NCBI GenBank assembly: GCA_036558645.1
Contig: DATBFG010000014.1
Coordinates: forward strand, 1-49,745
Direction of reading: 5' to 3'
DNA: 49,745 nt
Origin: DATBFG01 sp036558645
GTDB lineage: Bacteria > Acidobacteriota > Terriglobia > Terriglobales > Acidobacteriaceae
A model generated the notes under the pieces. That model did not search any database. It was given only the letters and a program-made list of their open reading frames with translations, and had not been told where the DNA came from. This document shows, one piece after another, positions 34,746 to 43,041 of the stretch; position 1 is the first letter of the stretch; every line of letters begins with the position of its first letter. The position numbers and the translations under genes were made by a program.

Positions 34746-35876
34746 ATGAAGATTTCACATCAGTTCCAGACTGACGATCCGCGGCTAAACCCCATTGCCG
34801 AGAAGGTGCTCGCGCAAACCCGCCTCAATGTCGACGACGCTCTCGCTTTGTATGGAACACACGACATCCTGGCCGTCGGCTGGATGGCCAACCTTGTCCG
34901 CGAGCGGATGCACGATGATAAGGCATACTTCAATGTGAACCGCCACATCAATCCGACGAACGTCTGCGTTGCCGCTTGCAGGCTCTGCGCTTTCGGCCGA
35001 AAAAAGGACTCTCCGGGAGCCTACACGATGGCCCTTGAGGAAGCCTTCGAGACGGCGGCTTCGGGCTACAGTGAAGCAGTAACGGAATTCCACATCGTGG
35101 GCGGCCTGCATCCTGACCTGCCGTTCCAGTACTTTCTCGATCTCATTTCCGGTCTGAAGCAGCGCTTTCCGCAAGTCCATCTCAAAGCGTTCACCATGGT
35201 GGAAGTGGCCTACCTCGCCAAGCGGGCGAAGCTATCCATTGGTGAGACCTTGGAGAATCTGAAAGCTGCGGGAGTGGACTCCCTTCCTGGCGGCGGTGCT
35301 GAAATTTTTGCCGACCGTATTCGTCACATTATCTGTGACCACAAGATCGACGGCGACCAGTGGCTGGAGACTGCTCGGTTAGCACACCAGATCGGCCTGA
35401 AATCAAACGCCACGATGCTCTATGGGCACGTTGAAAACGACGAAGACCGCGTCGATCATCTGCTGAAATTGCGAGCTTTGCAGGATGAGACCGGCGGCTT
35501 TCAGACTTTTATCCCTCTTGCCTTTCATCCCGACAACACGCCCCTGCAGCACCTCCCGAAAACCACAGGCATGCTCGACATACGACAAATCGCCGTCAGC
35601 CGCCTGGTTCTCGACAATTTCCCCCATATCAAAGCCTACTGGCAGATGATGAGTGCCAAGATTGCGCAAATCGCTTTGCGTTTCGGAGCTGACGACATCG
35701 ATGGAACCGTCATCGAGGAAAAGATTTACCACGATGCCGGAGCCACTACACCACAGGGCATGCGCAGAGAAGAGTTGGTACGCTTGATCCGGGGAGCTGG
35801 CAGGGAGCCGGTTGAGCGAGACACTCTGTACCGGACTGTCACGCGCACCGAAACCTCCATCACTGTCGCGGTGTAG
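34746..35876 (+). CDS. mqnE: Aminodeoxyfutalosine synthase (radical SAM)
   Basis: 376 residues. The radical-SAM cluster motif CVAACRLC (Cys74, 78, 81; C-x3-C-x2-C) follows NVNRHINPTNV, the MqnE-specific lead-in also seen in CofH-like relatives. FHIVGGLHPDLPFQYF and SLPGGGAEIFADRIR are typical MqnE blocks. MqnE joins the carboxyvinyloxy-benzoate of the MqnA product to SAM to give aminofutalosine. Together with mqnP 64 bases upstream, it shows that this organism makes menaquinone by the futalosine route. The ATG at 34746 has GAGG directly before it, so spacing is poor. Confidence 0.92.
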   Translation: MKISHQFQTDDPRLNPIAEKVLAQTRLNVDDALALYGTHDILAVGWMANLVRERMHDDKAYFNVNRHINPTNVCVAACRLCAFGRKKDSPGAYTMALEEAFETAASGYSEAVTEFHIVGGLHPDLPFQYFLDLISGLKQRFPQVHLKAFTMVEVAYLAKRAKLSIGETLENLKAAGVDSLPGGGAEIFADRIRHIICDHKIDGDQWLETARLAHQIGLKSNATMLYGHVENDEDRVDHLLKLRALQDETGGFQTFIPLAFHPDNTPLQHLPKTTGMLDIRQIAVSRLVLDNFPHIKAYWQMMSAKIAQIALRFGADDIDGTVIEEKIYHDAGATTPQGMRREELVRLIRGAGREPVERDTLYRTVTRTETSITVAV

Positions 35877-36124
35877 TTCCCACCAAAGAGTTGCTCGTTG
35901 TAGAAATAGGAATCCGATTTCCCCACAACCTCGTCACACCTGGCGCCATCAGACACGAGTGGAGTTGTGTACTGGCAGGTTGTACAGTCGCGCGATGACG
36001 CGAAGAAGATTAGAAGTGAGTACCGGTAACGCGAGTAATTCGTTCTCACGCGTCAGTTTGGGGTGTAGAATCGGGCTGTAGCGAGACAAGCTTCACGGGG
36101 CCTGCTCCCGTCTCCGAGGCAAGT

Positions 36125-37180
36125 ATGAATGTTCACTTCAGCTACAGAGTGCACAAGAGTTCCGACCTCGAAAAAGATCTCAACCACTTCCTGCAAAAAT
36201 TGCAAAAACGGCTTCAGGTGTTTCGCCCGGAGTTGATCCATCTGAAAGGCATCGTGGAGCAAAACTCTCCTCGTGAGGGGTTTACCGTCGCGCTGAACCT
36301 GCGGCTCCCATCCGGGCAGATGGCCGTGCAGGAATCGGCGCCGACAGCCGCAGCGGCGCTGAAGGCGGCATTTGATGGAATCTTGCAGCAGACGAATAAA
36401 CACAAGGAACTGTTACGCAGCAGTCACAAATGGGAGCGGAATCGCAGAACTCTGACCACCCGGCGTGCGCCGGCACAAGTTCCGTTTGAATCGACGCTGG
36501 CAGCTGTCCAACCCTCGAGTGTATCCGCCGAAGACATTCGTTCCTATGTCAACGTAAACCTTGCTCGATTAGAGCGATTTGTAGAACGTGAGCTGGTCTT
36601 CCGAGAAACAGCCGGTCAGGTGGCTGCCGACAGCATTACCAAGGAAGAAGTTGTTGATGAAGCCATCGCTCGCGCACTGGGAAACGGCGGTGAGAAGCCG
36701 GACCGCCTCACGCTTGAACCTTGGCTTTATCGCCAGGCTCTCCGGGCCATGGAGGAATTTTGTTTTCGTAGCCAGGAGGAAACAGCTTCAGTTCCGCTTG
36801 AGGGATCAGCCCGTAAGCCGAATGTGAGAGCCAGCGACGAACCCGAACTGCAATACCATCAGCCAGACGAATCTCTGACCGGCGAAAGCGTCATCGCTGA
36901 TCGCCGTTTGGCAACGCCCGAAGACATCGCAGACAACGACGAAATGATTGCTCTCGTACAACTGGCGCTGGGTAAGGCTAAACGAATTGATCGTGAGGCA
37001 TTCATTTTGCACGGTATTGAGGGTTTCTCCCCCGAAGAGATTGCTGATATTACCGATCGCAGTCTTGAGGATGTTCGCTCTTCTATAGCAACGGCGCGGG
37101 AACAAGTCCGCCGATCCGAACCCCTTGCCAACCGCTTCAAACGAGAGTTGGGGAGGGAAATCAAAGCAAGTTCTCGATAA
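36125..37180 (+). CDS. Fusion protein: HPF/RaiA ribosome-hibernation domain plus sigma-70-like regions 2 and 4
   Basis: 351 residues; GAGG lies 5 bases before the ATG. Residues 1-105 follow the S30AE/HPF pattern (MNVHFSYRVHKSSDLEKDLN, then QKRLQVFRPELIHLKGIVE, LRLPSGQMAVQESAPTAAAA and a closing helix). After a linker, residues 135-215 resemble sigma-70 region 2 (ITKEEVVDEAIARAL and LEPWLYRQALRAMEEF), and 283-330 region 4 (DREAFILHGIEGFSPEEIAD, then RSLEDVRSSIATAREQVR), a helix-turn-helix. The order HPF-sigma2-sigma4 is unusual. HPF alone binds the 30S decoding centre and hibernates ribosomes; a sigma factor directs RNA polymerase. It precedes the eRF1-like gene by 19 bases and is probably co-transcribed. 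Whether the sigma part still binds polymerase is unknown. Confidence 0.8.
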   Translation: MNVHFSYRVHKSSDLEKDLNHFLQKLQKRLQVFRPELIHLKGIVEQNSPREGFTVALNLRLPSGQMAVQESAPTAAAALKAAFDGILQQTNKHKELLRSSHKWERNRRTLTTRRAPAQVPFESTLAAVQPSSVSAEDIRSYVNVNLARLERFVERELVFRETAGQVAADSITKEEVVDEAIARALGNGGEKPDRLTLEPWLYRQALRAMEEFCFRSQEETASVPLEGSARKPNVRASDEPELQYHQPDESLTGESVIADRRLATPEDIADNDEMIALVQLALGKAKRIDREAFILHGIEGFSPEEIADITDRSLEDVRSSIATAREQVRRSEPLANRFKRELGREIKASSR

Positions 37181-37199
37181 ATTATTCAGGAGAATCCGG

Positions 37200-38378
37200 A
37201 TGATTACACGTGATCAGATCCGCGAATTGGCGTCTTTTCAATGCGAGAAAAACGACGAGTGTGCGGTGAGTTTTTACTTCCAGCCTCAAACTCCACAAAA
37301 CAAATCTCACCGCGAAGAAGCGATTCTCGTAAAAGATCTTGTTCGTAATGCCCTGCACGAAGTCCAGAAAAATGGCAAAAACGGACACGCCAAAGCGGAT
37401 TTCAACCGGCTTCTTGAACTGGCAGGAAACCTGCACGGCAATCAGGCGCGTGCAAAGGCGGTATTCGCCTGTGCTGCGCGCGACATCTGGCAGGAATTTG
37501 ATTTACCCGCACTCCTCCCGGCAACCCAGCTTTTTGTGAATCGGCGATTTCACCTTCGGCCCTTGGCAGAACTGCTGGGTGCGCAACCGCGTTTGTGGGT
37601 AGCGTTGGTCGACCGTCACAAAGCACGCCTATTTGATCTTCGTCTTCATGAGTTGCGCGAGCGCGAGGGATTATTCCAGCCTGCGCCGCGGCACAGCCGC
37701 AGTGAGGGTTACGCTGGCTACGACGGTGGACACGTCCAGAGGCGCGCCGAGGATGAAGTTCTTCATCACTGGAGAAATACGTCCGAGCGTCTACGCGAAT
37801 CACTAGATAAGGGGATGTTTGACCGGCTCATTGTCGGCTGCAACGATGTGATCTGGCCGGAGTTTCATAGCGAGCTTCACCCTTATCTCAGGCAGCGGTT
37901 GCTGGGGCGATTCGGCGGCGACGTGATGAATATGAGCCAGGACCAACTGCGAGACGAGGCAGGCCGCATCTTACGCAAAACGCTGGCCGAACGCAGGCAA
38001 GGTCTGGTGCGGGAAGTACTCGACCAAGCCAAGAGCAACGGCCGGGGGGTGACCGGACTCCGCCGGGTGCTGCGCTCTATCGAACAGGGAGAAGTGCAAA
38101 CGCTGCTGATTGACGACAATTTTTCAGCGCAGGCTGTCGAATGTATGCATTGTGGGCATGTCGATTCGCACATCGTCAGCTTCTGTCCGCTGTGTGGAAA
38201 GGCGACGCGGCAGCTCGAAGACGTCTGCGATGCCATCATTCCTTCCGCGATCCGGAGGGACATCGAACTTTTCTATGTAAAGAATGACCATGAGTTCGAG
38301 AGGTCCGGAAGAATCGCCGCCCTGCTACGGTTTCGTGCTGACCAAAAAAAGAGCATTCAATCGGCGATCGCCTCATAA
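37200..38378 (+). CDS. Bacterial eRF1-like (baeRF/Vms1-type) release-factor-related protein
   Basis: 392 residues from the ATG at 37200, which has CAGGAG 7 bases upstream. The architecture matches archaeal/eukaryotic eRF1: an N-terminal domain (1-125), a middle catalytic-like domain (about 130-265; LWVALVDRHKARLFDLRLHE ... YDGGHVQRRAEDEV) and an L7Ae-like third domain (from about 280) with an inserted zinc ribbon (Cys315/318, Cys329/332), ending with the hallmark RIAALLRFR. The loop GGHVQRR (176-182) occupies the place of the peptidyl-hydrolase GGQ motif but is degenerate. BaeRF-type proteins are thought to act in ribosome rescue; activity here is uncertain. It follows the HPF-sigma fusion by 19 bases. 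Confidence 0.85.
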   Translation: MITRDQIRELASFQCEKNDECAVSFYFQPQTPQNKSHREEAILVKDLVRNALHEVQKNGKNGHAKADFNRLLELAGNLHGNQARAKAVFACAARDIWQEFDLPALLPATQLFVNRRFHLRPLAELLGAQPRLWVALVDRHKARLFDLRLHELREREGLFQPAPRHSRSEGYAGYDGGHVQRRAEDEVLHHWRNTSERLRESLDKGMFDRLIVGCNDVIWPEFHSELHPYLRQRLLGRFGGDVMNMSQDQLRDEAGRILRKTLAERRQGLVREVLDQAKSNGRGVTGLRRVLRSIEQGEVQTLLIDDNFSAQAVECMHCGHVDSHIVSFCPLCGKATRQLEDVCDAIIPSAIRRDIELFYVKNDHEFERSGRIAALLRFRADQKKSIQSAIAS

Positions 38379-38782
38379 GCACCCAGCTGAGAAGGGCGGG
38401 GAACTTATTCCCGTCCTTCTTCAAGTCCGGAAATGCCCTCCCAAATATCAACGGAATACTGAACCGCCAACCTCCGCCCAGACGATGTCTTCGTGGGCCT
38501 GTTCACGCCATTTGCTTACCGAGGTGCATGGCCCTCCGCTTCAAACGAAAGAAACCATCTTGAAACAGCGCATCTGTGGCGGACTTCCTGCATTCTGAAC
38601 GAATTCCCCCTCCTGGATGACTTTGGACAAGTACCAAAGTTACTGGTGACATGCGGCAAGTACGTTGACAATTTATGTCAACGCGATAGGCTGCAACTTC
38701 TTCCCCTGAAATTTGCAGCGGTTTTTGCGTGAGCTCAGCAAAATCACCGGCATCTGTGCGGCTCGGATAGGAGAATCCAAGT
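38379..38782. other. Promoter-containing gap upstream of the pilus cluster
   Basis: 404 bases without a supported gene; it should hold the promoter of pilB and the following genes. It contains the perfect palindrome at 38664-38684. I searched for a sigma-54 -24/-12 pair, which would fit activation by PilR, and saw none that is convincing. Confidence 0.5.
38664..38684. promoter_or_regulatory. Perfect inverted repeat upstream of pilB (operator-like)
   Basis: CGTTGACA (38664-38671), spacer ATTTA, TGTCAACG (38677-38684): 8-bp arms, fully complementary. It lies about 100 bases before the pilB start and includes a TTGACA (-35-like) hexamer. It fits a dimeric-regulator site overlapping a promoter. 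Confidence 0.4.
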
Positions 38783-40498
38783 ATGTCTCAACGGCTGGGT
38801 GATCTTCTCGTCAAAGAGAAGGTCATTACATCACAGCAGTTGGAACAGGCGATGAAGGTGCAGAAGGAGACCAACTGTCGCCTGGGCTCCGCGCTGGTCA
38901 AGCTGGGCTTTCTATCGGATGAAGATGTAACGAACTTCCTATCCCGCCAGTATGGCGTTCCCGCGATTAACCTCTCCTACTTCGAAATCGATGCCTCGGT
39001 CGTAAAGCTGATTCCTTTCGAAACCGCCAAGCGTTACCAGATTCTGCCTCTCAGCCGCGTTGGGGCTTCGCTGACCATCGCCATGGTCGACCCGACGAAT
39101 GTGTTCGCCATGGACGACATCAAGTTCATGACCGGTTTCAACATCGAACCGGTGGTTGCGTCGGAAAGCTCGATCATCGAGGGGATCGACAAGGCATACG
39201 GCACAAGTAACGAAGAGGACCTCGAACATGTCATGCAGTCGATGACAGAACTCGGGGAGCCGGACGTCGAACTGCAGTCCGAAGAGACCGAAATGGAGCT
39301 GGCTGACCTGGAGAAGGCGGCTGATGAAGCTCCGATCGTAAAGCTCGTAAACCTGGTCCTTACCGACGCGGTAAAGCGCGGAGCCAGCGACATCCACATG
39401 GAGCCTTACGAAAAGGAATTTCGTGTGCGGTTCCGTATCGACGGTGTTTTGCAAGGCATCATGTCGCCACCGCTGAAGCTCAAGGACGCCATCACTTCGC
39501 GCGTGAAAATCATGGCGAAGCTGGACATCAGCGAAAAGCGCCTGCCGCAAGACGGCCGCATCATGCTGAAGATGAATCTGGGAGGCCGCAAGAAGCAGCT
39601 CGATTTTCGCGTCAGCACACTGCCAACCCTATGGGGCGAAAAAATTGTGCTGCGGCTTCTCGACAAGGAAAACCTGCGCCTCGACATGACCAAGTTGGGA
39701 TTTGAACCTGAATCGCTGGTCAAGTTCGAAAAAGCCATTCTGAAGCCTTATGGCATGGTGCTGGTGACCGGACCTACCGGTTCCGGCAAGACTAATACTT
39801 TGTATTCCTCCATTTCTCGTTTGAATCAGCCCGATACCAACATCATGACCGCCGAAGACCCCGTGGAATTCCAGTTGGCGGGCGTGAACCAGGTTCAGAT
39901 GAAGGAGCAGATTGGGCTGAACTTTGCGGCTGCACTCCGCGCATTTCTGCGGCAAGACCCAAACATCATTCTCGTCGGTGAAATCCGCGACTTTGAAACC
40001 GCGGAAATCGCCATCAAAGCCGCGCTTACCGGACACCTGGTGCTTTCGACTCTGCATACGAACGGCGCGCCGGAAACCATCACACGCCTTATGAACATGG
40101 GCATTGAGCCCTTCCTGGTTGCCACGTCGGTTCACTTGATTTGCGCGCAGCGCCTCGTGCGACGGGTGTGCAAGGACTGCGCGGAGCCTGTCGATGTCCC
40201 GGTGCAAACCCTGATTGAGGAAGGCTACACACCCGAAGAGGCCAAGACAGTAAAGATTCAGAAAGGAAAGGGGTGTGGCGTTTGTAACAACACCGGCTAC
40301 AAGGGTCGAGCCGGTTTGTACGAAGTCATGGAAGTAGACGACGAGATCAAGGAACTTGTGCTGGTCGGTGCCTCGGCGGTCGAACTCAAAAAGAAAGCGA
40401 TCGAACGGGGAATGATCACGCTGCGTCGCAGCGGCCTGATCAAGGTGGCGGCAGGTATCACGACCCTGGAAGAGGTAGCACGCGAAACCATCCACTGA
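38783..40498 (+). CDS. pilB: Type IV pilus assembly ATPase PilB
   Basis: 571 residues; AGGAG lies 9 bases before the ATG. The N-terminal GspE/PilB domain (MSQRLGDLLVKEKVITSQQL) is followed by the hexameric secretion ATPase core: Walker A GPTGSGKTN (from residue 330), the Asp box, Walker B ILVGEIRDFETAEIA, His box LSTLHTNGAPET, and a zinc site with CKDC and CGVC. PilB powers pilus extension on the cytoplasmic side of the inner membrane. First gene of a pilBTCSR cluster. Confidence 0.95.
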   Translation: MSQRLGDLLVKEKVITSQQLEQAMKVQKETNCRLGSALVKLGFLSDEDVTNFLSRQYGVPAINLSYFEIDASVVKLIPFETAKRYQILPLSRVGASLTIAMVDPTNVFAMDDIKFMTGFNIEPVVASESSIIEGIDKAYGTSNEEDLEHVMQSMTELGEPDVELQSEETEMELADLEKAADEAPIVKLVNLVLTDAVKRGASDIHMEPYEKEFRVRFRIDGVLQGIMSPPLKLKDAITSRVKIMAKLDISEKRLPQDGRIMLKMNLGGRKKQLDFRVSTLPTLWGEKIVLRLLDKENLRLDMTKLGFEPESLVKFEKAILKPYGMVLVTGPTGSGKTNTLYSSISRLNQPDTNIMTAEDPVEFQLAGVNQVQMKEQIGLNFAAALRAFLRQDPNIILVGEIRDFETAEIAIKAALTGHLVLSTLHTNGAPETITRLMNMGIEPFLVATSVHLICAQRLVRRVCKDCAEPVDVPVQTLIEEGYTPEEAKTVKIQKGKGCGVCNNTGYKGRAGLYEVMEVDDEIKELVLVGASAVELKKKAIERGMITLRRSGLIKVAAGITTLEEVARETIH

Positions 40499-40526
40499 GT
40501 CTTAGGAACGAAGGGAAACTTACATT

Positions 40527-41651
40527 ATGGCGCTCTCGTTAAGCGATCTGTTGAAACGAATGCTGGAGATGAATGGAAGCGATCTGCACATCACCACGAA
40601 TTCTCCGCCACAAATTCGCGTCCATGGACATCTGGTGCCGCTTGATTTGCCGCAAATGACCCCTGCGGAAACCAAGCAGTTGGCCTACAGCGTGATGACC
40701 GACTCGCAGAAGCACCGTTTTGAAGAGCATCTCGAACTCGACTTCTCTTTCGGTCTCAAGGGCCTGGCACGCTTCCGCGCCAACGTATTCAACCAGCGCG
40801 GAGCCACTTCAGCTGTGTTCCGTCTGATTCCCTTCGAGATCAAATCGTTCAATCAACTGGGTCTGCCGGCGGTCGTCAGCAAGTTATGCGATAAACCGCG
40901 CGGATTGGTGCTTGTGACTGGTCCGACCGGTTCGGGAAAGTCGACGACCCTGGCGGCCATGATCGACAAGATCAACAGCGAGCGCCACGATCACATTCTC
41001 ACGATTGAGGATCCGATCGAGTTCGTGCATATGAACAAGAACTGCGTCGTCAACCAGCGCGAACTGCATGCGGACACCAAGAGTTTCGCGGATGCGCTGC
41101 GCGCTGCCCTTCGTGAAGACCCGGATGTTGTGCTCATCGGTGAAATGCGTGACTTGGAGACCATCGAGTCGGCCCTGCGAATTGCCGAAACCGGTCACTT
41201 GACTTTCGGCACACTGCATACCAACTCGGCATCATCGACGATCAACCGTATTATCGACGTTTTTCCGGCGCACCAGCAGCCGCAGATTCGCGCACAGCTT
41301 TCGCTCGTGCTGGAAGGCATCTTGTGTCAAAGCCTGCTGCCCACCGCCAATGGCAAGGGGCGCGCCATGTGTATGGAAATCATGGTGCCCAATGCCGCCA
41401 TCCGCAACTTGATCCGCGAAGACAAGATCCACCAGATCTATTCCTCCATGCAATCCGGTCAGGACAAGTTCGGAATGCAGACATTCAACCAGGCGCTGGC
41501 CACGGCCTACTTTCAGAAGCAGATCACGCTGGAGACTGCCATGATTCGCTCCAGCAATCAGGACGAATTGACTGAAATGATCAACCGCGGTGCCAGCTTG
41601 GCCAACCGTAATCAACCTTTGGCCAAGGGCGCGGCGCCTATGAAGCGATAG
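40527..41651 (+). CDS. pilT: Type IV pilus retraction ATPase PilT
   Basis: 374 residues. Walker A GPTGSGKST (from residue 132), Walker B VLIGEMRDLETIESALRIAE, FGTLHTNSAS (His box) and AGTG-like C-terminal blocks mark the PilT type; it is the usual short form with an N-terminal PAS-like domain (SDLHITTNSPPQIRVHGHLV). PilT powers pilus retraction and twitching. 28 bases after pilB, 85 bases before pilC. Confidence 0.95.
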   Translation: MALSLSDLLKRMLEMNGSDLHITTNSPPQIRVHGHLVPLDLPQMTPAETKQLAYSVMTDSQKHRFEEHLELDFSFGLKGLARFRANVFNQRGATSAVFRLIPFEIKSFNQLGLPAVVSKLCDKPRGLVLVTGPTGSGKSTTLAAMIDKINSERHDHILTIEDPIEFVHMNKNCVVNQRELHADTKSFADALRAALREDPDVVLIGEMRDLETIESALRIAETGHLTFGTLHTNSASSTINRIIDVFPAHQQPQIRAQLSLVLEGILCQSLLPTANGKGRAMCMEIMVPNAAIRNLIREDKIHQIYSSMQSGQDKFGMQTFNQALATAYFQKQITLETAMIRSSNQDELTEMINRGASLANRNQPLAKGAAPMKR

Positions 41652-41736
41652 TGAATGGGTTCTATTTACGAGATTGACTTGAGTTGGAAACGAAAGGGTT
41701 CTGCCCAAGGGTAGCCAAGTAGCAAGGAGAGTCACC

Positions 41737-42945
41737 ATGCCAGTTTTTACATTTTCAGGGAAGAACGCATCTGGAGAGAAAGTAAGCGGCGAGCGTACGG
41801 CGGCATCGAAAGAGGTGCTGGCGTCACAGTTGCGGCGCGAGCGGATCACTCCCGGCGCCATCCGCCAAAAAGGCAAGGAATTCGCCCTGCCTACTTTCGG
41901 ATCCGGCAAGGTCAAGACCAAAGAGATCGCCATCTTCTTTAGACAGTTCTCGGTCATGATCGACGCCGGATTGCCCCTGGTTCAGTGTCTCGAGATCCTC
42001 GGCGCTAACCAGGAGAATCCCGCATTCCAGAAGACCCTCAACGGGGTTCGGACGACCGTCGAGGGTGGCGCTACCCTCGCCAACGCGATGCGGCAATATC
42101 CGAAGGTCTTCGATGATCTCACCACGAACATGATGGAAGCTGGCGAAGCCGGCGGTATTCTTGACATCATTCTCCAGCGTCTCGCCCTCTACGTCGAAAA
42201 GGCGGTAAAACTGCGGGCCGCAGTCAAGTCGGCTCTCATCTATCCCGTCTCTGTCGTGAGCCTGGCATTCTTGATCGTCGGGGCGCTGTTGAAGTGGGTT
42301 GTGCCGATCTTCGCCAACCTCTTTGCCGGACTGAATGTCGCACTGCCTCTGCCAACGCGCATCGTCATGGGCTTGAGCGCCTTCGTTGGACAGTTCTGGT
42401 GGTTCTTCATTCTGGGAATCGGCGCGACCATCTTCGGGCTAAAGCAGATTCGCAAGCATCCCCGGGGCCGCTACTACTTCGATATGACGCTGCTGAAGAT
42501 GCCGGTCTTGGGACTGTTACTGCGTAAGATCGCAGTGGCCCGCTTTACCCGTACGCTTGGGACCTTGATTACATCCGGCGTGCCGATTCTGGAAGGCCTT
42601 ACCATCACCGCCAAGACTTCCGGCAACGCGGTTCTTGAAGAAGCGCTGATGAAGGTACGTAAGGCGATCGAGGAAGGCCGTACGATTGTCGATCCACTTC
42701 GCGAATCCGGTGTGTTTCCCAATATGGTGACGCAGATGATCGGCGTCGGCGAAGCCACCGGCGCAATGGATGCCATGCTGCAGAAAATTGCCGACTTCTA
42801 CGAAGATGAAGTCGATTCTGCAACTAAAGACATGTTGGCGATGCTGGAACCCATCATCATCGGATTGTTGGGTGTGATGATCGGCGGCATCGTGATCTCG
42901 CTCTACATGCCGCTGTTCTCGATGATCGCCAAACTGGCAGGCTAG
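41737..42945 (+). CDS. pilC: Type IV pilus inner-membrane platform protein PilC
   Basis: 402 residues; AAGGAG lies 7 bases before the ATG. Two GspF-type cytoplasmic domains (about 70-190 and 275-395) with the paired blocks FFRQFSVMIDAGLPLVQCLE and FTRTLGTLITSGVPILEGLT, and three transmembrane helices (around SALIYPVSVVSLAFLIVGAL, FFILGIGATIFGLK and IIGLLGVMIGGIVISLYMPL). PilC forms the platform with which PilB and PilT work. Confidence 0.95.
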   Translation: MPVFTFSGKNASGEKVSGERTAASKEVLASQLRRERITPGAIRQKGKEFALPTFGSGKVKTKEIAIFFRQFSVMIDAGLPLVQCLEILGANQENPAFQKTLNGVRTTVEGGATLANAMRQYPKVFDDLTTNMMEAGEAGGILDIILQRLALYVEKAVKLRAAVKSALIYPVSVVSLAFLIVGALLKWVVPIFANLFAGLNVALPLPTRIVMGLSAFVGQFWWFFILGIGATIFGLKQIRKHPRGRYYFDMTLLKMPVLGLLLRKIAVARFTRTLGTLITSGVPILEGLTITAKTSGNAVLEEALMKVRKAIEEGRTIVDPLRESGVFPNMVTQMIGVGEATGAMDAMLQKIADFYEDEVDSATKDMLAMLEPIIIGLLGVMIGGIVISLYMPLFSMIAKLAG

Positions 42946-43041
42946 GACAGAGACACTGGAGATGCGGCGCCTGTCTTTCACAGTCGCCGCATGCTTCCTT
43001 ACCAATCACTTGCGCGAATGACAGGCCACGGGAAAGAAGTG

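Noticed and set aside
34746..35876. F420 synthase subunit CofH instead of MqnE
   Set aside because: The NVNRHINPTN lead-in and the neighbouring MqnP-type prenyltransferase favour MqnE; no F420 genes are nearby.
39629..40495. Long minus-strand open frame opposite pilB
   Set aside because: It is an antisense shadow of pilB, whose Walker motifs are on the plus strand.
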